Below, in pieces: positions 50,580 through 59,481 of a stretch of DNA of 64,000 nucleotides. The position numbers and the translations under genes are program-made. Under the pieces are notes generated by a model. That model saw only the letters and a list, made by a program, of their open reading frames with translations. It searched no databases and was not told where the DNA came from. The DNA comes from Planctomycetota bacterium. Its GTDB lineage: Bacteria; Planctomycetota; Planctomycetia; Gemmatales; Gemmataceae. The DNA lies in the NCBI GenBank assembly GCA_021781415.1, contig JAJXWW010000214.1, forward strand, positions 1 through 64,000, read 5' to 3'. Each line of letters opens with the position of its first letter. Positions within the stretch are counted from its first letter, which is position 1.

Positions 50580-51839
50580 TTACTTGGTCACCTTCTCGTC
50601 CGCGAGCGCGGGCCGCCCCTCGGATCGGCCGAAAATCATTCGGCCCGCCGGCGTTTGCAACACGCTCGTGACGGTGATCGCCACCTCTTGGCCGATCAAC
50701 GAACGGCCTTGTTCGATCACCACCATCGTGCCGTCTTCCAAGTAGCCGATGCCCTGACCGATTTGATCGCCCGGTTTGACGACGCGAACCGTCATTAGCT
50801 CTCCGGGCAGCGCCACCGATTTCAGCGCGTTGGCCAACTCGTTCAGATTGATGACCTCGACGCCCTGAAGTTGGGCAATTTTGTTCAAATTGAAGTCGTT
50901 GGTCACCACGCGCGCGTCCAGCGCCTTGGCGAAGACGACGAGCCGTTCATCGACCTTGTGTACGTCGCGCAGCACGGCCATATTCGCTTCGTGCATCTGC
51001 AACTCAACCTTGGGGTTGTTCTGCATCCGCTTCAGCATGTCCAGTCCGCGCCGTCCACGATTCCTCTTCAATTTATCCGAACTGTCGGCCACGCTTTGCA
51101 ATTCTTGCAATACGAATCGAGGCACGATCAATTTCGTGTCGATAAACCGCGTATCACATATATCGGCAATTCGACCGTCGATAATTACACTCGTATCGAG
51201 AACGAGCGGCTTCCCCCCCTTGACCTGCTTGGAAAACTCGACGTAGGGGATGATAAAGCGAAACTCGTCCTTGGTTTGCAGCAACGTCGAAATGGCGATG
51301 TAGCAGCAGATGACCGTGATGATGAGCGACAGTGCCTTGCGTTCGTACTGATTTCGCTGCTCTTGGGGCGTGACGCTGTCGCCGGGAGTTCTCCCGCGGA
51401 CGATGTCGATTCGGAAGGTATTCTCTTTTTCACCGGGCAACACGCGAACCTCCGCCTCGTTCTGCCCTCCGCCGCCTCGAGGCGACGACCACTCGAAGAT
51501 GAACGGCTCCAACGCCGTCGACAGGATATTGCCCAGAAGCAGTCCAAGCAGCAAGCCGAAATAGACCGCCGATAGCGTGGTAATTTGCTTGTTTCGGATA
51601 AGCACATCGGTAGCCACGATAAGCAGGGCAGCGCCGAGAATACAGAAAAAGGCAAGATACGCATTGAACGTATCGCCCGGTCTCTCGCTGAAATGCTGGA
51701 ATGCCAGCATGGCGATGCCGATGCAAATCGCGCCGAAAATGCCGCGCAAGAGCCACAACAGGACGCGGCTCGTGGTCGGTCGTTTGGACAATAGGTTTGA
51801 AAATCGATTGTAAAGCGGCGATGCGGATTCAGACGACAT
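50580..51839 (-). CDS. PIN/TRAM-domain membrane protein (YacL-like)
   Basis: 419 residues. Three to four membrane helices come first (LLWLLRGIFGAICIGIAMLAF, AYLAFFCILGAALLIVATDVLI, FGLLLGLLLGNILSTAL, and ALSLIITVICCYIAISTL after a ~70-residue loop). Then a PIN domain: PLVLDTSVIIDGRIADI, IVPRFVLQELQSVADSSD, RGRRGLDMLKRM, and the late acidic VVTNDFNLNKIA. A TRAM domain follows (LPGELMTVRVVKPGDQIGQGIGYLEDGTMVVIEQGR). This is the YacL architecture, a membrane-tethered putative RNase. GGAGG lies before the ATG at 51839. Confidence 0.9.
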   Translation of the reverse strand: MSSESASPLYNRFSNLLSKRPTTSRVLLWLLRGIFGAICIGIAMLAFQHFSERPGDTFNAYLAFFCILGAALLIVATDVLIRNKQITTLSAVYFGLLLGLLLGNILSTALEPFIFEWSSPRGGGGQNEAEVRVLPGEKENTFRIDIVRGRTPGDSVTPQEQRNQYERKALSLIITVICCYIAISTLLQTKDEFRFIIPYVEFSKQVKGGKPLVLDTSVIIDGRIADICDTRFIDTKLIVPRFVLQELQSVADSSDKLKRNRGRRGLDMLKRMQNNPKVELQMHEANMAVLRDVHKVDERLVVFAKALDARVVTNDFNLNKIAQLQGVEVINLNELANALKSVALPGELMTVRVVKPGDQIGQGIGYLEDGTMVVIEQGRSLIGQEVAITVTSVLQTPAGRMIFGRSEGRPALADEKVTK

Positions 51840-51978
51840 TAGACATCCTCCAAGGATAAAGGGCCGACTCCGGGACGGGGCGCGGAGCCGGGAAATGAAA
51901 CAACGGAGGGAAAACAAGCCTGTCACCGCGAACGAGCCTTCCCAAATGGCCAACGAGGTTCGCGGAGGATAGGTTATT

Positions 51979-53145
51979 TTACACGATCGTGTACGGTTGG
52001 AAAAGTCTGAGAAATTCGTCCTGCGCGTAGCGGTCGGTCATGCCGGCGACATAATCGCAGACCGTGCGCTCCGGTTTACCCGTCCCGACGCGACGCGCGT
52101 AGCGCTCCGGCATCAGACGCGACGAACGGCAAAACTCGTCGAACAGCTGGCGCACGATGCGTCCGCCCTTCACCGCCATGCGCTGCACGCGATGGTGGTT
52201 GTACACGCGCCGTTTGAGGAACTCCTCTAGCCCCGCCTTGAGGGTTCGCATTTCGGGGCTGGGCTGCGCCAGAGGGCTGGACGCGCCGCGAACGTCGGCG
52301 ATACTGCCGATCCGGTCTCGACGCAGACGTTGTAGGGTGTGATCGAGCAAATCGCGCACCAACCAATCGATCAAGTACCGTACCATTGTCGGCTGAAAGT
52401 GGAGGGGCGCTAATGTGACGTGTCGTCGCTTCACCGCATCGAGAACGCGCCGCCACAGTTCCACCTCGCGCAAATCATCCGGAGCGATGAGTCCGACGCT
52501 GAGCGCGTCGTCGATGTCGTGGGCGTCGTAAGCGAGACTGTCGGCGGCGTCGGCGACTTGGGCTTCGAGCAAGGGCTGACCGACGCCGACAAACTCGATG
52601 ATCTCCGGGGCGTCGCGCCGTTTGCTGTGCAGCGCCATGGCTTCCAACACTTCCCACGAGAGATTCAGGCCGGGAAATTCGGCGTAGCGATATTCGAGAA
52701 CCTCGACGATGCGCAGCGCGTGCAAATTATGCTCGAAGCCGCCGTGTTCGGCCATGCACTCGTGGAGGGCGCTCTCACCGGCATGGCCGAACGGCGGATG
52801 ACCGAGATCGTGCGACAGCGCGATCGCCTCGGTCAAATCCTCATTCAGTCCCAGACGCCGAGCGATGGTTCGGCTAATCTGGGCGACTTCGAGGGTATGC
52901 GTCAACCGCGTGCGATGGTGGTCGTTCGTTTCCGTGACCAACACTTGCGTCTTGTGCATGAGTCGGCGGAAGGCGGTGGAGTGAACGATGCGATCGCGGT
53001 CGCGCTGATAGAGCGTGCGAAAGGGGTGTTGGTCCTCCGGATGGCGTCGGCCACGACTTTGCCGGGTGCGCATGGCATACGGGGCCAGCACTTCGTCTTC
53101 GCGGTCGAGCCAATCGGTCGGCTCAAAAGAGACGGCATCGCTCAT
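51979..53145 (-). CDS. dgt: Deoxyguanosinetriphosphate triphosphohydrolase-like protein
   Basis: 388 residues. FRTLYQRDRDRIVHSTAFRRLMHKTQVLV, DHHRTRLTHTLEVAQISRTIARRLGLNEDLTEAIALSHDLGHPPFGHAGE and LHALRIVEVLEYRYAEFPGLNLSWEVLEAM carry the HD-domain metal ligands and the dGTPase signature. C-terminal RRVYNHHRVQRMAVKG is typical of the group. It hydrolyses dNTPs to nucleoside and triphosphate. The start overlaps the stop of the small upstream gene by 4 bases (ATGA), so they are translationally coupled. Confidence 0.93.
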   Translation of the reverse strand: MSDAVSFEPTDWLDREDEVLAPYAMRTRQSRGRRHPEDQHPFRTLYQRDRDRIVHSTAFRRLMHKTQVLVTETNDHHRTRLTHTLEVAQISRTIARRLGLNEDLTEAIALSHDLGHPPFGHAGESALHECMAEHGGFEHNLHALRIVEVLEYRYAEFPGLNLSWEVLEAMALHSKRRDAPEIIEFVGVGQPLLEAQVADAADSLAYDAHDIDDALSVGLIAPDDLREVELWRRVLDAVKRRHVTLAPLHFQPTMVRYLIDWLVRDLLDHTLQRLRRDRIGSIADVRGASSPLAQPSPEMRTLKAGLEEFLKRRVYNHHRVQRMAVKGGRIVRQLFDEFCRSSRLMPERYARRVGTGKPERTVCDYVAGMTDRYAQDEFLRLFQPYTIV

Positions 53146-53456
53146 GTCGGCTTCTCGTTGGCCGTCTCCCCGTCGTTCGCCTCCCCATGTTCCTCGCCAT
53201 TTGAGGGCGGCAACGGCGGATCGACAGGCTTTTCCACCTTGCGATAACCGAGCGCGACGATCACTTCGAAAATCTCGCCCCAGCTGAGAGATCGTCCCGT
53301 ATAGCGGCGTTGTGCCCCGTCGATTGCTTGGAGGAAGTCTTGTTTTTCCGGGTCGATAGGCGGGGACACACGGGGGCGCGGTTCGATGGGTTCCGAACCA
53401 TCGACGATGATCTCCGTGAGTTCGTCGACGGAGATGGAGGTATGCTTATGTTCCAC
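53142..53456 (-). CDS. Small acidic protein coupled to dgt
   Basis: 104 residues, no recognised family. A hydrophilic N-terminus, a central helical part (KQDFLQAIDGAQRRYTGRSLSWGEIFEVIVALGYRKVEKP) and a Pro/Glu/Asn-rich end. The YTGRSLSWGEIFEV(I/V)xALGYRKV segment looks like a compact conserved domain. It starts 3 bases after the stop of the previous gene and overlaps dgt by 4 bases. Confidence 0.7.
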   Translation of the reverse strand: MEHKHTSISVDELTEIIVDGSEPIEPRPRVSPPIDPEKQDFLQAIDGAQRRYTGRSLSWGEIFEVIVALGYRKVEKPVDPPLPPSNGEEHGEANDGETANEKPT

Positions 53457-53459
53457 GAC

Positions 53460-53864
53460 TTATCCCTCCACTATAAGCGGTTCGTAAGCGATGCCGATGC
53501 CATTGTAGCACAATTGAACGGAATACAAGCCGCCGGAGGGGAACACGCAAGAACGAAAGCGAAAAACTTTGCCGAACACGCGGAGCGGGTCATTTCCAAA
53601 GTAATGTCGTAATCTCGGCGTGCGGAGGATAATCGTCTGACTGTCGGCTTCTTCGATTTCAATATGTAAATCGCAAACACCACGGCACGACGCCAGTTGT
53701 GCATAGACACAAAATGGCGGAGCGTGGTAGGGAAAAGGAGGAGTAGAAGACGACCGAATCCGACCCAATAAATTGATGAGCGACAAACTTTGCGGTTTTC
53801 CCGATACCGAGCGAACGTCTTCGCAGACGACCATCTGGCGGACGGTAGCCAAAAAGAGAGCCAT
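53460..53864 (-). CDS. DUF6941-like protein
   Basis: 134 residues. FLATVRQMVVCEDVRSVSGKPQSLSLINLLGRI, followed by PFCVYAQLASCRGVCDLHIEIEEAD and FRFRSCVFPSGGLYSVQLCYNGIGIAYEPLIV, gives a beta-rich sandwich pattern like the small DUF6941 group (CEDVR at the N-terminus, a Gly-x-Tyr-x-Val-x-L near the end). The ATG at 53864 has AAGGAG 9 bases upstream; the longer ORF is rejected. It lies 28 bases after the HIT gene stop and 3 bases before the next gene. Confidence 0.65.
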   Translation of the reverse strand: MALFLATVRQMVVCEDVRSVSGKPQSLSLINLLGRIRSSSTPPFPYHAPPFCVYAQLASCRGVCDLHIEIEEADSQTIILRTPRLRHYFGNDPLRVFGKVFRFRSCVFPSGGLYSVQLCYNGIGIAYEPLIVEG

Positions 53865-53892
53865 CTTCGTTCGCTCCTTGGAACCGAAGGAT

Positions 53893-54384
53893 TCAGCGCA
53901 GCAATCGTTCCACCAGCATATCGTACAAAGCATCCAGGGATTGCACAATCACCTTGGCATCGCCGAAAATCGGCATGAAATTCGTGTCGCCGTGCCAGCG
54001 CGGGACGATGTGCCAGTGCAGATGGCCGGGTAATCCCGCGCCGGCGGCATGGCCGAGATTCAGACCGATGTTGTAGCCGTTGGGGTGCATCAATTCGTCG
54101 AGGACGCCGACCATGCGCCGCAGCGTTTCCATCGTTTCCAGCAGCTCTTCCGAAGTAAGTTCGTCGAGGCGCGCCTTGTGTTGGCGTGGAGCGACGAGAA
54201 GGTGGCCGTTGTTGTAAGGAAAGCGATTCAAAACCACGACGCTGAGCGGGGTGCGCAGGGCGAGGAGATGCTTGCGGTCGTCGTCGTCGGCCAAACCGGC
54301 ACAGATGAAGCATGGATCTCCGGCGCTGGGCAGCTTCGCCGTCGCCACATAGGAAAGACGCCACGGTGCCCACAGTTGATCCAT
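53893..54384 (-). CDS. HIT-family hydrolase (Ap4A phosphorylase-like)
   Basis: 163 residues. CFICAGLAD and LLALRTPLSVVVLNRFPYNNGHLLVAPRQHKARL lead to the histidine triad LPGHLHWHIVPRWHGDTNF. The length and the LWAPWR start are those of the bacterial Ap4A phosphorylase-like branch. It acts on nucleotide phosphoesters. First gene of a likely HIT/DUF6941/small protein/dgt operon, divergent from rpmF. Confidence 0.9.
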   Translation of the reverse strand: MDQLWAPWRLSYVATAKLPSAGDPCFICAGLADDDDRKHLLALRTPLSVVVLNRFPYNNGHLLVAPRQHKARLDELTSEELLETMETLRRMVGVLDELMHPNGYNIGLNLGHAAGAGLPGHLHWHIVPRWHGDTNFMPIFGDAKVIVQSLDALYDMLVERLLR

Positions 54385-54562
54385 CGGTAGATCCTTTCTG
54401 GAAGAAATCGGACTCGTCGGAGCGAGCGGCCCTCTGTTTGTCGTCCCCTCCTTTTGTATGATGAAAGAAGAAGTGTCTAAAGCCCTGGCGAATCGAGGAC
54501 CGGGAAGTCCTCCGTTGCCTGGGGAGACGTGAAATCAGGTTCTCTCGCGGAAGGCGAAAGTC

Positions 54563-54748
54563 ATGGCGGTTCCTAAGCGGCGAACTTCGCATGCCCGTCA
54601 GGGTAAGCGGCGCAGTCATCTGCATCTCAAGCCGATGCAGGTTCAGTATTGTCCACGTTGCGAGCAGCCGGTGCTGCCGCATCACGTTTGCTCGAATTGC
54701 GGCTTCTATCAGAATCGCGAAGTCGTGCAGGTCGAAGAGGAGAAGTAA
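54563..54748 (+). CDS. rpmF: 50S ribosomal protein L32
   Basis: 61 residues. MAVPKRRTSHARQGKRRSH is the L32 start, and CPRCEQPVLPHHVCSNCGFY keeps the four-cysteine zinc ribbon. It precedes plsX by 3 bases, the classic rpmF-plsX arrangement that links ribosome and lipid synthesis. A GGAAGGCGAAAGTC leader lies before the ATG. Confidence 0.97.
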   Translation: MAVPKRRTSHARQGKRRSHLHLKPMQVQYCPRCEQPVLPHHVCSNCGFYQNREVVQVEEEK

Positions 54749-54751
54749 ATC

Positions 54752-55762
54752 ATGATCATTGCCCTGGACGCGATGGGAGGCGACCACGCGCCGGGACCGA
54801 TCGTCGCCGGCGCGGTTCACGCCGTGGCCGCCGATCCGCAGCTCAGCGTCATGCTCGTCGGCGACCAATCCCAAGTGGAACCGCTGTTGGAGCGCGCGGC
54901 GCACCGGGACCGTTTGCATCTCTTCCATTGCACGCAAGCCGTTGGCATGGAAGAAAGTCCGGTCGTGGCTCTGCGCAAAAAGCCGGACAACTCGATCAGT
55001 CGTTGTTGGCAATTACTGGCACAGCAAAAAGTCGAGGGTATCGTGAGCGCCGGCAATACCGGAGCCATGGTGGCCGGCGGCCTTTTCCTGAAACGCTATC
55101 TCAAAAATGTGCGGCGGCCCGGCATCGCCGCCGTGATGCCCACCGTCAAGGGGCCGTGCGTTCTCATCGATGTGGGAGCCAACGTCAGCCCCAAGCCGGA
55201 ACACCTGTTTCAATACGGCGTCATGGGCAGTATCTTCGCCCGCCACATTCTTCAACGTCCTCAGCCGAAAATCGGGCTGATGAACGTCGGGTCGGAAGAA
55301 GCCAAGGGCCACGATTTGGCCAAGGAAACGAACGCGCTGTTCAACGCGAGTACGCTGCGAAGCCAGTTCGTAGGCAACGTCGAAGGCCGCGACATTCATC
55401 GCGGCGATGTCGATGTCGTCGTCTGCGACGGCTTTGTCGGCAATGTCGTCCTCAAGACCAGCGAAGGAGTTTTCGACTTCACCATGAAAATGGTCTTTCG
55501 AGAACTGCTCGCATCGTTGGACGCCGAGCGAGATAAGGCGAAGCTGGCGTTGGAGGCTTTGATTCATCGCTACGATTACAGCGCCTTCGGCGGCGCGCCG
55601 CTTCTGGGGATCGACGGTGTCTGCATCATTTGCCACGGTAGTTCCGGCGAGCGTGCCATTACCAATGCTCTCGCCGTCGCCGCCAGCTATGCGCGCGCCC
55701 ACCTCAACGAACTCATCGTCAAGGAATTGGAGGCGAGTCCCCCCGCCGCTTCCGAGGAATAA
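54752..55762 (+). CDS. plsX: Phosphate acyltransferase PlsX
   Basis: 336 residues. MIIALDAMGGDHAP at the start, SAGNTGAMVAGGLFLKR, MPTVKGPCVLIDVGANV, GLMNVGSEEAKGHDLAKET, VVVCDGFVGNVVLKTSEG and YDYSAFGGAPLLGIDGVCIICHGSS are all PlsX signatures. It converts acyl-ACP to acyl phosphate, the first step of phospholipid synthesis with PlsY. Between rpmF and fabD; no fabH in the cluster. Confidence 0.97.
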   Translation: MIIALDAMGGDHAPGPIVAGAVHAVAADPQLSVMLVGDQSQVEPLLERAAHRDRLHLFHCTQAVGMEESPVVALRKKPDNSISRCWQLLAQQKVEGIVSAGNTGAMVAGGLFLKRYLKNVRRPGIAAVMPTVKGPCVLIDVGANVSPKPEHLFQYGVMGSIFARHILQRPQPKIGLMNVGSEEAKGHDLAKETNALFNASTLRSQFVGNVEGRDIHRGDVDVVVCDGFVGNVVLKTSEGVFDFTMKMVFRELLASLDAERDKAKLALEALIHRYDYSAFGGAPLLGIDGVCIICHGSSGERAITNALAVAASYARAHLNELIVKELEASPPAASEE

Positions 55763-55776
55763 GGGATAGGATTTCC

Positions 55777-56682
55777 ATGGCCCGTGTAGCCTTTTTGTTT
55801 CCCGGTCAAGGCGCTCAAACGGTAGGGATGGCGCGCGATCTCTGCGCCTCCTTACCGAAGGCGCGCCAGCTGTTCGACGAAGCGAGCGAGTTCCTCGGTT
55901 ACGACTTGCTCGATCTCTGCGCGAACGGTCCCGCCGAACGACTCAATTCCACGGTGGTAAGTCAACCCGCTCTCTTTGTCGCCAGCCTCGCCGCTCTGGA
56001 ATCGTTGAAGCAAAGCCAGCCCCAAGTTCTCGACGAATGCGTGGCGGCGGCGGGATTGAGTCTCGGCGAGTTCACGGCTCTGACTTTCGCCGGCGCGCTG
56101 ACCTTCCGCGAAGGACTGCGTTTGGTGCGACGACGCGGCGAAGCGATGCAGGCCGCGGCGGATCGCACGCCCGGAGGCATGGTTTCCGTCTTGACCTTGG
56201 AACAGTCGAAGGTCGAGGAATTGTGCATCGCCGCGCGCCAAAATGAGATTTTACAGATCGCTAACTATCTCTGTCCGGGCAATTACGCCGTGTCCGGTCA
56301 TCGTTCGGCGTGCGATCGGTTGGAAGCCTTGGTGGCCGAGGCAGGCGGAAGAACGGTTCGCTTGGCGGTGGCCGGTGCGTTTCATACCGCCCTGATGCAA
56401 CCGGCCAGCGAAGCGATGGCCGAGGTATTCGCCTCCGTGACACTGGCCGCACCGCGCGTGCCGGTGTACTCCAACGTGACGGCCCAACTGCACGGCACTC
56501 CCGACGAGATACGCATTCTCTTGCGGCGGCAAATCACCGAGCCGGTGCGTTGGGAAGAGACGATCCGCCGTCTCTTGGCGGAGGGGTGCGACCGCTTCTA
56601 CGAAATCGGCCCTGGCCGGGTTCTGGCAGGCTTGCTCAAGCGAGTACAACGGAAAGTTGATTGTCAGAACGTCGGAGCCTGA
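55777..56682 (+). CDS. fabD: Malonyl-CoA:ACP transacylase
   Basis: 301 residues. FLFPGQGAQTVGMARDL, AAGLSLGEFTAL with the active-site Ser, GAFHTALMQPA with the catalytic His, and VPVYSNVTAQ are the FabD signatures. It transfers malonyl from CoA to ACP for fatty acid synthesis. It lies 14 bases after plsX. The fabH, fabG and acpP genes that often follow are not present. Confidence 0.96.
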   Translation: MARVAFLFPGQGAQTVGMARDLCASLPKARQLFDEASEFLGYDLLDLCANGPAERLNSTVVSQPALFVASLAALESLKQSQPQVLDECVAAAGLSLGEFTALTFAGALTFREGLRLVRRRGEAMQAAADRTPGGMVSVLTLEQSKVEELCIAARQNEILQIANYLCPGNYAVSGHRSACDRLEALVAEAGGRTVRLAVAGAFHTALMQPASEAMAEVFASVTLAAPRVPVYSNVTAQLHGTPDEIRILLRRQITEPVRWEETIRRLLAEGCDRFYEIGPGRVLAGLLKRVQRKVDCQNVGA

Positions 56683-56858
56683 TCCCGACCTTCGTCGCGA
56701 TACGGCTGCCCAAGCTGCCTGAGTGCGCGGAATACGGATTGCCGACGATAGCTCGACTCCTTCATCTCTTCGATCCTCTCGGCTTCGACGGGACATTTTT
56801 TCCGGCAATCCTAAAATAGCGCCTATCTATCGCACCAAAACTTGAGGCGAGGTTTATC

Positions 56859-57242
56859 ATGGCGAAAGGCGCGGGTAAGGCACGCAAGAAACTGCCGAAG
56901 GAATTGGCGGTCGTGAGGGCGGACAACTGCACCGGATGCGAAGCCTGCATCGAAGTCTGCCCGGTGGACTGCATTTACAAAGTGCCCGGCGAAGATCAAC
57001 CGTCGTTGCAATCGTTCGTGGACATCGATCTCGAACGCTGTATCGGCTGCGCTCTGTGCGAACGCTGGTGTCCTTGGGACGCCATCGACATGGTCGATTC
57101 GCCGACCATCGCCGACCATGTCGCCGTCAAGGGTGGACCGCCGGACTATGTCGCCAAAAATCAAGAACGCCTGAATGCCGTGGCTCAGATGCTCGCCGAT
57201 CTCTCCAAGGAACAACGCGCCGCCGCTCCCGCCAAGAAGTAG
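56859..57242 (+). CDS. Ferredoxin with two [4Fe-4S] motifs
   Basis: 127 residues. Two cluster-binding motifs are present: CTGCEACIEVCPVDC and, ~35 residues on, CIGCALCERWCPWDA, that is C-x2-C-x2/3-C-x3-C with a trailing Pro. A Lys-rich N-terminus precedes (KGAGKARKKLPKELA) and ~50 residues (VKGGPPDYVAKNQERLNAVAQMLADL) follow. The 20-residue stretch between the motifs (YKVPGEDQPSLQSFVDID) is longer than in minimal ferredoxins. GAGGCGAGG lies before the ATG. Carries electrons in the cytoplasm; the partner is unknown. Confidence 0.92.
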   Translation: MAKGAGKARKKLPKELAVVRADNCTGCEACIEVCPVDCIYKVPGEDQPSLQSFVDIDLERCIGCALCERWCPWDAIDMVDSPTIADHVAVKGGPPDYVAKNQERLNAVAQMLADLSKEQRAAAPAKK

Positions 57243-57296
57243 GTTGGAACGAGGGTAGGAGCCCCACTCGAATCTCGCACGAGAGGAAGGGACACG

Positions 57297-58712
57297 ATGC
57301 GGGGAATCGGACTCGTTGCGCTAGTGTTCGTCGCCGGTTGTCAACCCGCCGAACGCTACGGCCCTCGACCGGAGCATGAGGCACCGGCCAAGAAAACCGC
57401 CCAAGGCGAGCCTTCGGCGAAAACCGAAGGCCAGCCGCTCGATTCGGAGATTCAGTGGATCGACATCGACGAACCACCGAAGCCGGATGCGACGATCGAG
57501 TTCGTCCACGCCGATACGAAGCCAGAATTGTGGAACACGCTGACGAAGTTTTGGAACGAACCGGAAGCGAAGGGCGAGACGAAAGAAACTCCCGTCGTTC
57601 GGATCAAAGTGCCCCTCGGATTGTCCGATCCGCGCGAATACCTTCCCGCCGGGGCGACGATGACGCGGGGCAAATGGCAACTCGGTCAACGGCTGTTCTT
57701 CGACGATAGCTGGCTCGAAGCCAAGGCGGGTACGTCTTGTGCCACCTGCCATCAACCGAGCGCGGGATTCGCCGACCACAAACGCGCGCACGGCGATGAT
57801 TTCAACGCTCCGACGCTCATAAATTGTGTCTTCAATCGCCACCAGTTCGCCGACGGTCGAGCCGTTCTGTTGGAACAAGTCGTTCAACGCACTTTAGAGG
57901 ACGAGAAGGGCGGAGTGGAAAAGCCGTTCGACCACACCTGGAGTGGTATCATCGCGCGGCTGCGCAACAAGGCGAACTATCACGAAGCGTTCAACCGAGT
58001 CTTCGGCACGCCCACCCACGAAGAGGATGGCGCGGAGAAAGCGAATATCACTCAAGATACCGTGGGTCGCGCTTTGGCCTGCTATTTGCGCACGATCTTG
58101 GCCGGCGACTCGCTCCACGATCGCGCGGTCGAACGCGCCCGCAAACGCGGTGCGGCGTTGCAAGCGGAGGATTACGAAGCCGTTCTCGACGATGCGGCCC
58201 TCGTCGAGTTGGAGCGAGAGAAAGCAAAGAAACCCGCCGTCGCCGCCGAGTTGATGCACGGCTATCGTCTGTTTCATGGCCTTGAGAAGAACCGACCGCT
58301 GGTGAACTGCTATCAATGCCATACCGGACGCTCTTTCTCCGATAATGAGTTTCACAACCTCGGCATCGGCAGCTCGCGCCCCGGCATGGAAGGGGGCCGC
58401 TTCGCTTGGGTTCCCATCGGCCAGAAGAATCGCTACTGGATCGACGCCTACAAAACGCCGACGCTGCGTGGCCTGCATCGTACCAGTCCGTACTTTCATA
58501 ACGGTTCCGTCGACAGCCTGCGCGAGGTCGTCGAGTTCTACAACAGCGGCGCGAAACGCAACCGTTACCTCGATCCGTTGTTGCGAGGCAAAGACGGAAA
58601 AACGCGGCTGCTCGATTTGAGCGCGGCGGACATCGACGCACTCGCGTTGTTTCTCATGTCGCTGAACGGACGCGAAGTCGATGCGTACCTCGAACTCCCG
58701 CCGAAACGGTAA
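57297..58712 (+). CDS. Di-heme cytochrome c peroxidase (MauG/CCP family) lipoprotein
   Basis: 471 residues. The leader GLVALVFVAGC is a lipoprotein signal with lipobox VAGC. Two heme motifs are seen: TSCATCHQPSAGFADHKRA and VNCYQCHTGRSFSDNEFHN, with FDHTWSGIIARLRNKANYHEAF and the C-terminal YFHNGSVDSLREVVEFYNSGAKRN typical of the family. It reduces H2O2 to water, or oxidises a protein partner as MauG does, in the periplasm. GAGAGGAAGG precedes the ATG. It lies 54 bases after the ferredoxin gene and 19 before the aquaporin. Confidence 0.93.
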   Translation: MRGIGLVALVFVAGCQPAERYGPRPEHEAPAKKTAQGEPSAKTEGQPLDSEIQWIDIDEPPKPDATIEFVHADTKPELWNTLTKFWNEPEAKGETKETPVVRIKVPLGLSDPREYLPAGATMTRGKWQLGQRLFFDDSWLEAKAGTSCATCHQPSAGFADHKRAHGDDFNAPTLINCVFNRHQFADGRAVLLEQVVQRTLEDEKGGVEKPFDHTWSGIIARLRNKANYHEAFNRVFGTPTHEEDGAEKANITQDTVGRALACYLRTILAGDSLHDRAVERARKRGAALQAEDYEAVLDDAALVELEREKAKKPAVAAELMHGYRLFHGLEKNRPLVNCYQCHTGRSFSDNEFHNLGIGSSRPGMEGGRFAWVPIGQKNRYWIDAYKTPTLRGLHRTSPYFHNGSVDSLREVVEFYNSGAKRNRYLDPLLRGKDGKTRLLDLSAADIDALALFLMSLNGREVDAYLELPPKR

Positions 58713-58731
58713 GAACAGATTGTAGAGAAAT

Positions 58732-59481
58732 ATGGACAGCAAACTTCGTATGTATTGGACGGAAATGCTCGGCACGTTTCTCGTAGTTTTGGTCGGGGCG
58801 GGGACGGTGTGCGCTTCGACGCTAAGTCATCCGTCCTTTCAACCGACCGTGCCAGCGCTGGCCGAGGGATTCGCCCTCGCCGTCGCCCTGACCGTTTCTT
58901 TCCAGGTTTCGCCCGGCTGCCTCAATCCCGCGCTGACTCTGATGCAGTGGGTCTTCAAACGCATCGACAACCTGCAAGCAGGCGGGTTGATTCTCGCGCA
59001 ATCGCTCGGTGCCGCGTTGGCTGGACTCGTGCTGCGCTTGACGTTTAACCCTTCGGTGTACGCCGAGATGCACGGCGGCACTCCGCATCTGACCGCGTTT
59101 AATCCGGGGAATCAATCGCTGCAACTGCCGCAACTCGTCAGCGGCACGGCGTTCGAGTTGTTCTTGACCTGCCTCGTCGCCTTGGCCGCCTTTGCCACAT
59201 TATTCGACCGCCGCGCTCCGCGATTGGGCGGCTTGATGGTCGGTCTGGCGCAGTCGGCAGCCGTGTTGTTTGGCTATCGTTTCACCGGAGGTTCGGCCAA
59301 TCCGGCCCGCTGGTTCGGTCCCGCCCTGTGGGAAGCGACCGTGCCGAATACAACGCCTCCGAATTGGCTGGCCGAGACGGTCATCTACGTCGGCGGTCCC
59401 GTACTCGGCGCGCTGTTGGCCGCCGCCTTGTATGTGAACCTCATTTTGCCTCCAGAGAAGCGATCGGAGTCTCTGCGATGA
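58732..59481 (+). CDS. Aquaporin-family (MIP) channel
   Basis: 249 residues with six hydrophobic helices. The two pore motifs are NPALTL (in SPGCLNPALTLMQ) and NPARWFGP (in GGSANPARWFGPALW). The first loop lacks the usual SGAHxNPA: it reads SPGCLNPA, placing Cys next to the Asn. The selectivity Arg after the second NPA is present. It conducts water or small neutral solutes such as glycerol or H2O2. The stop overlaps the next start by 4 bases (ATGA), so the DUF3501 gene is coupled to it. Confidence 0.9.
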   Translation: MDSKLRMYWTEMLGTFLVVLVGAGTVCASTLSHPSFQPTVPALAEGFALAVALTVSFQVSPGCLNPALTLMQWVFKRIDNLQAGGLILAQSLGAALAGLVLRLTFNPSVYAEMHGGTPHLTAFNPGNQSLQLPQLVSGTAFELFLTCLVALAAFATLFDRRAPRLGGLMVGLAQSAAVLFGYRFTGGSANPARWFGPALWEATVPNTTPPNWLAETVIYVGGPVLGALLAAALYVNLILPPEKRSESLR

